A stretch of DNA of 64,000 nt from CAYVWB01 sp964455395 (GTDB taxonomy: Bacteria > Desulfobacterota > Desulfovibrionia > Desulfovibrionales > Desulfovibrionaceae), in assembly GCA_964455395.1 (NCBI GenBank), contig CAYVWB010000001.1:62001-126000 (forward strand). Direction: 5' to 3'. The position numbers were made by a program, and so were the translations under genes. The notes beneath the pieces were generated by a model, which worked only from the letters and a program-made list of their open reading frames with translations, was not told the origin of the DNA and did not search any database. Shown one piece after another: positions 1-7,966 of the stretch. Position 1 is the first letter of the stretch; each line of letters starts with the position of its first letter.

Positions 1-2
1 TG

Positions 3-107
3 ATCTATCAGGATGACGCGCTCACGGCCCAGGCTTTGGAACGCGCAGCACGCCAGCGATACGGCCTGACGACCACGCCCCGAGCCCGGGACGACGCCGG
101 TCTGTGA
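3..107 (+). CDS. 3' end of an unidentified gene (partial)
   Basis: An open frame enters from before the window and stops with TGA at 105-107, giving 34 residues that begin IYQDDALTAQALERAARQ and end DDAGL. Third codon positions are strongly G/C as in neighbouring genes, and the frame is free of stops, which is why I treat it as the tail of a real plus-strand gene. The fragment is too short to name a family. It could be chance, since GC-rich DNA is easily open over 100 bases. Confidence 0.4.
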   Translation: MYQDDALTAQALERAARQRYGLTTTPRARDDAGL

Positions 108-145
108 CCCGTGCGCCGTGGGCGCGCGGCTGTCCCGGTCGCGAC

Positions 146-181
146 ATTCCTGGAGTTCCTGGCGTTCCGGGTGTTCCGGCC
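146..181. repeat. Four-copy 9-bp tandem repeat
   Basis: Units ATTCCTGGA, GTTCCTGGC, GTTCCGGGT and GTTCCGGCC follow one another directly between the gene fragment and the convergent membrane-protein gene. The repeat keeps a three-base phase, so it reads GVPGVP-like in one frame, but no credible gene covers it. Function is unknown. Confidence 0.6.
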
Positions 182-250
182 CTGTGCAGGACGCCGCGGC
201 AGGGGCGCATTCTCCAGACGGAAGCCCCCACGCCGAGTCCCACGGATGCG

Positions 251-1225
251 CTAGAAGAGGGTGTAGAGCTGCGCCGCCACCACGCCCAGGCAAACGAGCA
301 CGGCGAACAGCAAGACGCCGGCGAGGAGCGCTGCGGGCTTGAGCCGCAAAGGTGTTTCACTGTGCGCAATACCCCGCCACGCAAGACTCGCAAGCAGAAG
401 ACAGGTGACGCCGATGGTGTAGGCCAGCCACGCCGGCTGGCGCACGTCGAAGACGCCGAGCCGGCCCGCATGGGTCACGCCCAACCATACCATTGGCGCC
501 ACGCTCACCAAACCGGCCCACATGGCTGCTTGCGCTGTTTTTCGATAGGCGAACGCGTAATAGTCCCGCCCGAAATCCTGCTTCCTGCGCCGCGCCAGCA
601 GCCAGCCAAGCCCCAGCGCCGCACACGCGGTCACGCCCAGGCAGACCGTCAACGTCAGCATGGGCCAGACACTGGATAGCGGCTCGATGCTGCCGATGGC
701 GGAGAAGAACGACGCAATGGACCGGTCCACCGCCGAGGCCGTGGGATAGTGGCGCATGATCCACTGCAGTACGAGCGCCAGGAAGGCGGTGGCCACGGTG
801 GAGAGAACAGTCAGCCAACCCAGCAGGATGTGAGCGCTTTTCACCTGCTTCATGCGTTTCCAGCCCATGACGTATTGCAGCAGGAACAATGCGGTGAGCG
901 CCGCCACGCCGGCCACGGCGAAGCCCGCAGGGCCGAGCATGGGGGTAGCTGACTCGAGTGTGCGATATTGAACGTACCGCATGGCGAGCACAGCCCAGCC
1001 GCCAACGAGAAAGGGCGCGACCCCCAACGTCATGACCAGACCCATCTCCCCGATTTGCTTGGCGAGTTTGTCGAAAAAAATCTTCTTCCGGGAACGACCC
1101 GTCATCTCGAAGAGGGTGGCCAGCAACGGCGCGCCCGCTGCAGCGAGCAGCAGATACGCCATCAGGCAGAGGAAGAACGTGCGGACGTACAGAGCGTACT
1201 CCACCATGGTGAACGGGAAAGACAT
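251..1225 (-). CDS. Polytopic membrane protein of unknown function
   Basis: The 324-residue product is hydrophobic throughout, with about eight predicted membrane segments, roughly at residues 10-32, 58-82, 95-117, 130-158, 178-210, 228-252, 262-285 and 300-322. A short basic loop (GRSRKKIFFDKLAKQ) follows the first segment. A GGAG sequence about 10 bases before ATG 1225 supports the start; MVEY at residue 7 is an alternative. I see no haem-binding pattern, metal motif or transporter signature and do not recognise the family. It stands alone and is divergent from cpoB. It is certainly an integral membrane protein; any function would be a guess. Confidence 0.75.
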   Translation of the reverse strand: MSFPFTMVEYALYVRTFFLCLMAYLLLAAAGAPLLATLFEMTGRSRKKIFFDKLAKQIGEMGLVMTLGVAPFLVGGWAVLAMRYVQYRTLESATPMLGPAGFAVAGVAALTALFLLQYVMGWKRMKQVKSAHILLGWLTVLSTVATAFLALVLQWIMRHYPTASAVDRSIASFFSAIGSIEPLSSVWPMLTLTVCLGVTACAALGLGWLLARRRKQDFGRDYYAFAYRKTAQAAMWAGLVSVAPMVWLGVTHAGRLGVFDVRQPAWLAYTIGVTCLLLASLAWRGIAHSETPLRLKPAALLAGVLLFAVLVCLGVVAAQLYTLF

Positions 1226-1345
1226 ATCGTTGTCGCTCCTGGAAAAAATGGTCTCCGGAAAGCGCGTGGCTCAACTGTCACTGCCTTATTTTCGTCGTCC
1301 TGGCAACCGCGTCGCTTTGGATGGCCCCCCAACGCGCTGTTTCCC

Positions 1346-1374
1346 TTGATAAATCGCTCAAGGAGGCGTATGGT
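1346..1374 (+). promoter_or_regulatory. Sigma-70-like promoter for the cpoB-dprA run
   Basis: TTGATA at 1346-1351 and TATGGT at 1369-1374 are separated by exactly 17 bases, matching the -35 and -10 consensus at five and four of six positions. Transcription would start near 1381, about 50 bases before the GTG start at 1429. This position also argues against the upstream ATG at 1321. Confidence 0.5.
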
Positions 1375-1428
1375 GCCCGAAAATCGCGGCGGCTTGCGGG
1401 CGATCCGCATCCCGGAAGGAGCTTCCCC

Positions 1429-2760
1429 GTGGCGCACTCACCCAACCCTACGACGACCCTTTTGCGCGACGCGCCCCCCCCCGGCGCCACGACCCGGCGC
1501 AGGCCGGACAAGCGTGTGCGCCGCGCATGCGTTCCCCGCGCTGCGCCGTATGTCGCCATCTGTCTCGCGCTCTGCCTGCTCTTCGCCGCCGGATGCGTGC
1601 GGCAGACCCAGTTCAACGAGCTGCAGACCACCGTGGAGGAAGACGCCCACTACGACCGCCAACGCCTCCGTGACCACGCCTCCCGCCTCGACCTGCTGGA
1701 AGAGCTCGCCCTCGCCGAGGGGCCGGAGCGGCAACGCATTCTCGCCTTGCTGGAGGCCAGACGCGACCTCTATGTCCCTGAACCCGCACTGACCCCATCC
1801 CCGGACCGCACGCCTCGGCCCTTCGTCGCAGACGCCATGCCCGACGCCGAGGAGGATACGACCGGGCCGACGCCCGAAGAGACCTCTGAGACTCCGCCGG
1901 CAGAGCCCCTTCCCGCAACGCCTGACGCCGCGCCGACGCCCATCCTGCCCCCGGAAGAACCGGTCGCTCCGACGCCGCTGCTCGCCGAGGAGGACGCCGA
2001 CGTCACCGCAACCCCTGACGCAACCCCGGACACAACCCCGGAAGCAACCCCGGACACGGCGGTCGCCGCAGCCCCGGCCGCAACCCCGGAAGCAACCCCG
2101 CGCTTCACCCCGAAGCCCTTCGATCCGAGCGTACTCGCTGACGACTCCACGGATGTGAGCCTCGATGACGCAACAGCCTCGACGATGGATCCCCCACGAT
2201 CCTCACCCGTCAAACGGCCTGTCGCAGCTCCCACGCCGCGGCCCACGGTGGCTGCGGACATGGGGCCCGGCCCGGAAACGCCCTTCGCCGAACCCGAGGA
2301 ATGGACCGCGCCCGAAGAACTCCCCGACACGGCCTCGGAGCCCGCCGAGCAACCGACGCCCGCAGGCGTGCGCATGGCGGACCGCTCGCCTCGGACGCTC
2401 TACAGCGAGGCGGTCCAGCTCACCCGGCAAGGCGACGCCGATCGCGGCCGGCAGCTGCTGGAGGCCTTCCTGATGGAACACCCGGACCACGAGCTCGCGC
2501 CCAACGCCTACTACTGGCTTGGCGAGACCTACTACAGCGACAGACGCTACGCCCAGGCCATCCTCACGTTCAAGGAAGTCGCCTCACGCTTTCCCCGGCA
2601 CCACAAGGCGGCGGCCTCCATGCTCAAGACCGGCTTCGCCTACGAGCGACTCGGCGACACCGCCAACGCCCGCTTCTACCTCTCCACGCTGGTGGACGAA
2701 TACCCGGGCAGCGATCCCGCCAAACTGGCCAAGGCGGCGCTGGATGAGCGCTTTCAATGA
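1429..2760 (+). CDS. cpoB: Tol-Pal-associated YbgF/CpoB-like TPR lipoprotein
   Basis: The product resembles CpoB/YbgF, a periplasmic TPR protein that coordinates Tol-Pal with peptidoglycan synthesis. I chose GTG 1429 because GGAAGGAG lies about eight bases upstream and the promoter sits just before it; the frame is open back to ATG 1321. About 50 residues in, a hydrophobic run ends in LLFAAGC, a lipobox with Cys as the acyl acceptor. A short coiled-coil-like helix (QTQFNELQTTVEEDA) follows, then about 200 residues of Pro/Thr/Ala/Glu-rich linker with ATPD/ATPE repeats. The last 115 residues (SPRTLYSEAVQL onward) form TPR repeats with the YYWLGETYY pattern typical of YbgF. No tol or pal genes are in view. 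The linker is unusually long for the family. Confidence 0.8.
   Translation: MAHSPNPTTTLLRDAPPPGATTRRRPDKRVRRACVPRAAPYVAICLALCLLFAAGCVRQTQFNELQTTVEEDAHYDRQRLRDHASRLDLLEELALAEGPERQRILALLEARRDLYVPEPALTPSPDRTPRPFVADAMPDAEEDTTGPTPEETSETPPAEPLPATPDAAPTPILPPEEPVAPTPLLAEEDADVTATPDATPDTTPEATPDTAVAAAPAATPEATPRFTPKPFDPSVLADDSTDVSLDDATASTMDPPRSSPVKRPVAAPTPRPTVAADMGPGPETPFAEPEEWTAPEELPDTASEPAEQPTPAGVRMADRSPRTLYSEAVQLTRQGDADRGRQLLEAFLMEHPDHELAPNAYYWLGETYYSDRRYAQAILTFKEVASRFPRHHKAAASMLKTGFAYERLGDTANARFYLSTLVDEYPGSDPAKLAKAALDERFQ
2007..2103 (+). repeat. 12-bp in-frame repeats in the cpoB linker
   Basis: Degenerate units of the type CAACCCCGGAAG or CAACCCCGGACA recur and encode ATPD/ATPE/TTPE tetrapeptides in the linker of the YbgF-like protein. 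The repeats are in frame, so gain or loss of units would change linker length without breaking the gene. Confidence 0.6.
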
Positions 2761-4315
2761 ATCGCACGACTTCGACGCCATCGAGCGGGACACCTTTCCA
2801 TTCCTGGAAAGTGAGACAGCCCGTGCGTCTTCACCCCTGAACCCGGCTCCCCCGGTCCCCCCGGCTCACGCAGTCCGCCATGAGGACGACGACGAAGCCG
2901 AGGCCACCCGCGCAGCCTGCTATGAGGATGGCTCCGACACGAGATGGAGCCGGACTCCCCACCGCCCCGCGACGACGCTTCCCGGCGGGTGCTCCGCGCT
3001 GGACGAGGACGTCGCCTTCCCATGGGCATTGCGCGAGGACGGCGGCGGGCGTCCCCGCACCCGCGCCGAGCTCCGGGAGTTCTGGGCCAGCCTCGCCCTG
3101 CGGCACACCCCCCATTTGGGTGCGCGGACCTGGAAACGGTTGATGGATTTCTACGGTGATCCCATGAAGGCCGTGCTCGCCGCGAGGCGCTGGCGTGTGG
3201 ACGGACTCGTCTCCAAGCAGGCCTTCGCGGCGTTTCGCGCAGAGGCGTGGCGGACGCCGGCGCGTCGAGAGTGGGACGCCGTGCGTGACTCCGGCGTGGC
3301 CATGGTGCTCTGGAGCGACCCGCATTTCTCCGCATGGCTGAAAGCCATCCCGGACCCGCCGCTGCGGCTCTACCGCGCAGGCAATCCCCGTTTGTTGGCG
3401 GGGCCCGCAGTGGGGGTGGTGGGGTCGCGGCAAGCCAGTCGGTGGAGCCTGGAGCGCGCTCACGCCATCGCGCGGAAGCTCTCCGAAGCGGGCGTCACCG
3501 TGGTTTCCGGCATGGCCAAAGGGGTGGACCGCCACGCCCACCTCGGCGCCATGGAGGGTATCGGCGCCTCCGTGGCGGTGCTTGGCGCAGGGCTGGACCG
3601 CGTCTATCCGCCCGCCAACGCGGACGTCTTCGCCGCCCTGGCCCGTGGCGGGCTCGTCATCTCGGAATTCGGTCCCGGCGTGGAGCCCCGGCCGGCGCTC
3701 TTTCCGGTGCGCAACCGCATCATCAGCGGGTTGAGTCTCGGCGTGCTCGTGGTGGAGGCGCGGCAACGCAGCGGCGCGCTCATCACCGCGCGGCAGGCCT
3801 TGGAGCAGGGTCGGGAGGTCTTCGTCCTGGTCCCGCCGGAAGGCGCGCCGGGGTTCGAAGGCAATCATCGTTTGCTGGAGCAGGGCGCCCAGGCCGTGTC
3901 CGACGCCGAGGCCATACTGGAGCATCTGGTGGACGCCATCGCCCGCTACGACGCGCACACCCCCCGGCCCAACCGCGCCGCAAAGACCGGGGCCCACGGG
4001 CCTTGTCGCATCCGCTCGGCGACGGAGCGCGCCGGCGCCTGCGAGGCGGCGCAGCCCCTCCCCGGACTCGGGGGGACGCCGCGCGAGGCTTCTCGGGAAC
4101 CGTCGGCGGAAACGCCTCCCGCTTTGGACGACACGGTGGACGACGACGGCCGCGCAGTGCTCTCGGCGCTGGCGACGCGTCGGGACCCCATGCATCTCGA
4201 TGAAGTGACGCACGTGCTGGAGTGGGACGCGGGTCGGGTCAGCCGCGCGCTGCTCATGCTGGAGCTTGCCGGCAAGGTTTGCCAATGGCCCGGCTTGCGG
4301 TACAGTGCGTGCTGA
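2744..4315 (+). CDS. dprA: DNA processing protein DprA
   Basis: DprA (DprA/Smf family) binds single-stranded DNA and loads RecA during transformation. From ATG 2744, which overlaps the end of cpoB by 17 bases, the product has 523 residues. The Rossmann-like core runs from about residue 222 (VGVVGSRQAS) through SGMAKGVDRHAH, GAGLDRVYPP, FPVRNRIISGLS and RSGALITARQALEQGREVF, all family hallmarks. A C-terminal winged helix of the DprA type occupies about 465-523. The protein is long for the family (about 360-400) because of a low-complexity N-terminal 100 residues and a linker near 400-460. An internal start (MEPDSPP lies in another frame, so none was obvious) cannot be excluded. It heads the run to xerC, as in Desulfovibrio-type genomes. 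Confidence 0.88.
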   Translation: MSAFNESHDFDAIERDTFPFLESETARASSPLNPAPPVPPAHAVRHEDDDEAEATRAACYEDGSDTRWSRTPHRPATTLPGGCSALDEDVAFPWALREDGGGRPRTRAELREFWASLALRHTPHLGARTWKRLMDFYGDPMKAVLAARRWRVDGLVSKQAFAAFRAEAWRTPARREWDAVRDSGVAMVLWSDPHFSAWLKAIPDPPLRLYRAGNPRLLAGPAVGVVGSRQASRWSLERAHAIARKLSEAGVTVVSGMAKGVDRHAHLGAMEGIGASVAVLGAGLDRVYPPANADVFAALARGGLVISEFGPGVEPRPALFPVRNRIISGLSLGVLVVEARQRSGALITARQALEQGREVFVLVPPEGAPGFEGNHRLLEQGAQAVSDAEAILEHLVDAIARYDAHTPRPNRAAKTGAHGPCRIRSATERAGACEAAQPLPGLGGTPREASREPSAETPPALDDTVDDDGRAVLSALATRRDPMHLDEVTHVLEWDAGRVSRALLMLELAGKVCQWPGLRYSAC

Positions 4316-4348
4316 AGCTGTCACGAAATCTTTTCTCCCAAGGATCGC

Positions 4349-4726
4349 ATGCAACGCATACCACTGAAGCTCGCCAAGCCGGAGATGGTTCTCGCCAAGG
4401 CCGTGCTGCGCGACAACGGCCAGGTGCTGCTGGCCGAGGGCACGGAGCTTTCCCAGGGGCTGTTGGACAGGTTGCACGGGATGAACGTGGAGTCCATCAC
4501 CGTGAAGGGGTCCCCCGTGGCCCTGGAGGGGTTGCCTTCCAGTGATTTCAACAAGCGCGCCGAACGGTTGGACCACCTCTTCCGCAAGCATGGCAAGAGC
4601 GCATTCATGCTGAAGCTGAAGGGCCACATCCATGCTTGGTTCGCCATGAAAGCCGCGGCCCAGGCAGCGGAACTGCTGGGCGATCCCGAAGAGGGCGCGG
4701 ACGAGAACGGCGAGGCTGCGTCATGA
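4349..4726 (+). CDS. Small conserved-context protein upstream of HDOD
   Basis: A 125-residue soluble protein starting MQRIPLKLAKPEM, with AAGGA just upstream of ATG 4349. Residues 1-55 (LAKAVLRDNGQVLLAEGTELS, then LLDRLHGMNVESITV) resemble the short beta-rich segment often found at the N-terminus of HD-GYP and HDOD signalling proteins. The remainder is helical and charged. It overlaps the HDOD gene by an ATGA junction, so the two are almost certainly translated together. I infer a role with the HDOD protein, perhaps as its detached N-terminal module. Function unknown. Confidence 0.75.
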   Translation: MQRIPLKLAKPEMVLAKAVLRDNGQVLLAEGTELSQGLLDRLHGMNVESITVKGSPVALEGLPSSDFNKRAERLDHLFRKHGKSAFMLKLKGHIHAWFAMKAAAQAAELLGDPEEGADENGEAAS

Positions 4727-5562
4727 CACAGGACTTGCTCACCCAACGCAAGGATCGCATCCTGCAGGTGAAAGACCTGCCCACGCTGCCCAGGGTGCTG
4801 GACGAGGTGACGCGTCTGGTGGAGGACCCCAACTCCTCAACGGATCAGATCGCCAAGGTCATCAGCTACGATCAGGTGCTCTCCGCCAAGGTTCTGAAGA
4901 TGGTGAATTCGCCCATCTACGGGTTTCCGGGACGCATCGGCTCCATCCAGCACGCTCTGGTGCTGCTCGGGTTCAATGTCATCAAGGGGGTGATCATCTC
5001 CACCTCCGTCTTCGACATGATGACTGCAAACATGGTGGGTCTGTGGGAGCACAGCGTGGGGTGCGCCCTGGCCAGCAGCGAGGTGGCGCGGGCCGTGGGG
5101 CTGGAAGATCCCGAAGAATACTCCGTCTGCGGCTTGCTGCACGACCTGGGCAAGGTGGTGGCTGCGGTGCAGCTGCCCGAGGCCAAAGCCGAGATTGACG
5201 CTGTGGTCAAGGAACAGGACATCTTTTACCGCGAGGCCGAACGCATGGTGCTCGGCTTCGACCACCAGCGCATCAACGGCTGGATCGCCGGCCACTGGCG
5301 GCTGCCTCCGCAGCTGAAGGAAGCCATGGCCTTCCACCACGCCCCTTTGCGCGCGGAACACTACACTGCAGCAGCGTGCGTGGTTCACATGGGGGATTTC
5401 GTCACGCGGCTCTTCGAGTACGGCGATGCTGGCGACGACAATGTTCCGGCCGTGGATCCCAAAGCCATGAAGCTGCTTTCCATGACGACCCGGGAGCTGG
5501 ATCTGGTGCTGGGCGCCGTCAGCGAAAAACTCATCGACGTGGCTGATGTGCAATTCAATTGA
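4723..5562 (+). CDS. HDOD-domain signalling protein
   Basis: ATG 4723 lies in an ATGA overlap with the preceding gene; the product has 279 residues. Almost the whole length is an HDOD domain, an HD-related fold that usually lacks the metal-binding HD residues and acts in signalling. Visible marks are LPTLPRVLDEVTRLVEDPNSS near the start, KVLKMVNSPIYGFPGRIGSIQHAL at about 55-78, and CGLLHDLGKVV at about 137, where one HD pair is retained. HDOD proteins commonly link regulators of motility, cell cycle or cyclic-di-GMP. Followed by a REC-GGDEF gene with a 17-base overlap, so the two probably act together. Confidence 0.88.
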   Translation: MTQDLLTQRKDRILQVKDLPTLPRVLDEVTRLVEDPNSSTDQIAKVISYDQVLSAKVLKMVNSPIYGFPGRIGSIQHALVLLGFNVIKGVIISTSVFDMMTANMVGLWEHSVGCALASSEVARAVGLEDPEEYSVCGLLHDLGKVVAAVQLPEAKAEIDAVVKEQDIFYREAERMVLGFDHQRINGWIAGHWRLPPQLKEAMAFHHAPLRAEHYTAAACVVHMGDFVTRLFEYGDAGDDNVPAVDPKAMKLLSMTTRELDLVLGAVSEKLIDVADVQFN

Positions 5563-6559
5563 CCCCACTCCCGCCACGGGGCGGTTGTGTCTCTTCCACC
5601 CCGTGGCGCGGTGCGTGTTGCTGACGCCGGATGAAACGCTGGTGGCGCTCTTCCGTGGTCTCTGGCCGGAAAATCGTGTGGTGTGGGAACATTACGCTGT
5701 AGCCGCCAAGGCCATGGAGCGGCTCTTCGGCGAGCCGCCGCAGCTGCTCATCGTGGACGACAACCTGGGCGACCAAGCCGGCCGCGACCTCGTCAACGCC
5801 ATCAAGAGCGAGAACGTCTACCGGCAGGTGCCTGTGGTGCTCTGTGTGGAAGAGCACGCCTTGGGCGATGACGGCGAAGGGCTGATGTGGACGAAGATCG
5901 AAGCGGACGATTTCCTCGTCAAACCCGTGCGGCCCAGCGAAGCCGTCTCCCGGCTCACGCTCACCTTGTGCCGCGCCGCGCGCTCCCTGGACGCCAACCC
6001 ACTTACCCGGCTGCCGGGCAACACCTCCATCATCCAACGCATCCAGGAGCTCATCGAACAAGGACAGCAATTCGCGCTGGCTTACTGCGACCTCGATCAC
6101 TTCAAGTCCTTCAACGACCGCTACGGCTTTTCCCGCGGGGATGAAGCCCTGATGATGACGGCGCGCATCATCGTCAACACCATCCGCAGCCTGAACGTGG
6201 AATACTCCTTCGTGGGCCATGTGGGCGGCGACGACTTCGTCTTCATCGTGCCGGTGGAGTCGGCCGAGCAGGCGTGCGCGCGCATCATCGAGAACTTCGA
6301 CGCCATCGTCCCCAACTTCTACGACCCCGAAGACCGCGCACACAAAGGCATCATCTCCACGGACAGGCAGGGCGCCGTGCGGGAGTTCCCCGTCATGGCC
6401 ATCTCCATCGCCGTGGTCGTCAACCGCGGCGCGTGGCTGAACCACTACGGCGAGGCCGTGCTGGTGGCGGCGCAGCTCAAGAAGAAGGCCAAGGAGAATC
6501 CGCGCAGCAGCTATGTCATCGACCGTCGCGACTACGAAACCCGCCCTCCGCAGGCGTAG
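5546..6559 (+). CDS. Receiver-GGDEF protein (putative diguanylate cyclase)
   Basis: Residues about 20-140 look like a response-regulator receiver: LLIVDDNLGD places the acceptor Asp near 71, and DDFLVKPVRP supplies the conserved Lys near 126. Residues about 148-325 are a GGDEF domain with CDLDHFKSFNDRYGF and the active-site loop GGDDF at 227-231. The fourth residue is Asp instead of Glu, so cyclase activity is likely but not assured. No inhibitory-site RxxD is evident. The chosen ATG 5546 overlaps the HDOD gene; a later start would shorten the receiver. Likely product: a cyclic-di-GMP enzyme controlled by phosphorylation and translated with the HDOD protein. Confidence 0.85.
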   Translation: MCNSIDPTPATGRLCLFHPVARCVLLTPDETLVALFRGLWPENRVVWEHYAVAAKAMERLFGEPPQLLIVDDNLGDQAGRDLVNAIKSENVYRQVPVVLCVEEHALGDDGEGLMWTKIEADDFLVKPVRPSEAVSRLTLTLCRAARSLDANPLTRLPGNTSIIQRIQELIEQGQQFALAYCDLDHFKSFNDRYGFSRGDEALMMTARIIVNTIRSLNVEYSFVGHVGGDDFVFIVPVESAEQACARIIENFDAIVPNFYDPEDRAHKGIISTDRQGAVREFPVMAISIAVVVNRGAWLNHYGEAVLVAAQLKKKAKENPRSSYVIDRRDYETRPPQA

Positions 6560-6576
6560 CGTTTCGAGCTGAAGCC

Positions 6577-7542
6577 ATGCCGCTGCGTCCATCATCCGAC
6601 AACGCCGCCGACTTCCCGGCCGCCGTGGGAGCCTTCCTCACGTTTCTGGAAGTGGAGAAAGGCTTCGCCGCGCACACCGTGGCTGCCTACCGCCGCGATC
6701 TGCAGCAGTTCCAATCGCATCTGGAGCGCGTCGGCGCCACCCTGGCCGAGCCCGACGCCATCACCCGCCAGCACGTGCGTGGCTTTCTGGCGGAGCTGCA
6801 CCGTCGTGGGGAAGCGAAAGCCACCATGGCGCGCAAGCTCTCGGCCGTGCGCTCCCTCTTTCGCTACCTGCTCGCGCGCAAGGTGGTGGCGGAAAACCCC
6901 GCCGCGCAGGTGCGCAATCCCAAACAGGATGCGCGTCATCCCAAGACGTTGAACGTGGACCAGGTTTTCGCCTTGCTGGACCGTTCCGCCTCTGCCGAGG
7001 AAGCCGCCGCCGACCCCAGGGATCGAGCTGTGGCCCTGCGCGACCTCGCCTTGGCGGAGTTGCTCTATGGGGCGGGACTGCGCGTGAGCGAGGCGCTTGG
7101 CCTGAATGCGGCGGACGTGAGCTTGCGCGAGGGCGTTGTACGCGTGCTGGGCAAAGGCGGCAAGGAGCGGTTGGCGCCGTTTTCGGACACGGCGCAGGAG
7201 GCGCTCGCGGCGTACCTTCAAATCCGGTCCGCATTGGATCCCGCGGGCAGAACCCCGGCGCTCTTCGTGGGAGTGCGGGGTGGGCGGCTGCAACGCCGTC
7301 AGGCCAATCGCATTCTGGAATCCATGGCCGCCGCCGCCGGGCTTCCGCAGCGCGTCTCGCCGCACGCCTTGCGCCACAGCTTCGCCACTCACATGCTGGA
7401 GGACGGCGCGGATCTCCGCAGCGTCCAGGAGCTGCTGGGCCACGAACGCCTTTCCACCACCCAGCGCTATACCCACCTCACTTTGGAAAAGATCAAGCAA
7501 TCCTACGATGTAAGCCATCCCAAGGCGCGCCGCCGGCGGTGA
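6577..7542 (+). CDS. xerC: Tyrosine recombinase XerC
   Basis: XerC/D-type recombinases resolve chromosome dimers at dif. The 321-residue protein has the SAM-like N-terminal domain (residues 13-100) and a complete catalytic domain: Arg169 in GAGLRVSEAL, Lys193 in GKGGKER, His263 and Arg266 in PHALRHSFATH, His289 in LLGHERLSTTQ and the nucleophile Tyr298 in RYTHL. Length and motif spacing are those of XerC/XerD rather than phage integrases. It lies 17 bases after the GGDEF gene and ends the operon-like run. Whether it is the XerC or XerD partner cannot be decided from sequence alone. Confidence 0.92.
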   Translation: MPLRPSSDNAADFPAAVGAFLTFLEVEKGFAAHTVAAYRRDLQQFQSHLERVGATLAEPDAITRQHVRGFLAELHRRGEAKATMARKLSAVRSLFRYLLARKVVAENPAAQVRNPKQDARHPKTLNVDQVFALLDRSASAEEAAADPRDRAVALRDLALAELLYGAGLRVSEALGLNAADVSLREGVVRVLGKGGKERLAPFSDTAQEALAAYLQIRSALDPAGRTPALFVGVRGGRLQRRQANRILESMAAAAGLPQRVSPHALRHSFATHMLEDGADLRSVQELLGHERLSTTQRYTHLTLEKIKQSYDVSHPKARRRR

Positions 7543-7966
7543 TGCGCCACGTCGGCCGAAGTGACAACGTCACCCAACCCCGGCTTCATCCCTGCCATCG
7601 CGTGAGTTGGTCCGTTGCTTGATGATGTCGAGGGGAATCCCTTCTCAGCGGGGCGTACGGCGCCCCATCGATCCCGTCACGCACAAGGACGACAGGCTCC
7701 TCCCCGAAGGTCACGGGGCTGGTGTTGGAGAGAAACGCCGACGGCCGGCAGACCCGGCGAAGGACCTCAAGGAGCGACTACCCGATGGAATGCCGGAGAC
7801 GCTGGACTGCGCCGAAACGACGCTTCGCTGGACCGACCTTGGCGTTGTGTAGGCTGCCGGGCCAGCCTTGGAAAACGCCACGGCGTTCGGAGTCTTCCGT
7901 TTCGCGTGGGCTTTGGCGGCCCCGGGGGGTGACGCTGGCGGCGCTGACGGCTCTGGGGTCGTGAGT
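7543..7966. other. Gene-free convergent interval
   Basis: About 424 bases lie between the converging xerC and LarA-like genes. Short open frames exist on both strands but none shows a ribosome-binding site or a recognisable product. A six-base-pair hairpin (GGGGCG at 7650-7655, CGCCCC at 7661-7666) has no T run. I find no tRNA-like or riboswitch-like structure by eye. Confidence 0.5.

Noticed and set aside
104..679. Collagen-like GVP-repeat frame
   Set aside because: Only three repeat units, no start context, and most of the frame is antisense to the membrane-protein gene.
2831..4633. Minus-strand frame of 600 codons over dprA
   Set aside because: Antisense to dprA and to the small gene; its residues show the His/Gln/Arg/Val-rich bias of an antisense reading and no known domain.
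7650..7666. Hairpin GGGGCG/CGCCCC as terminator of xerC
   Set aside because: No T run on either strand and over 100 bases from the stop.
7543..7966. Small open frames in the xerC/LarA-like gap
   Set aside because: No ribosome-binding sites, family marks or codon-position signal distinguish them from chance.
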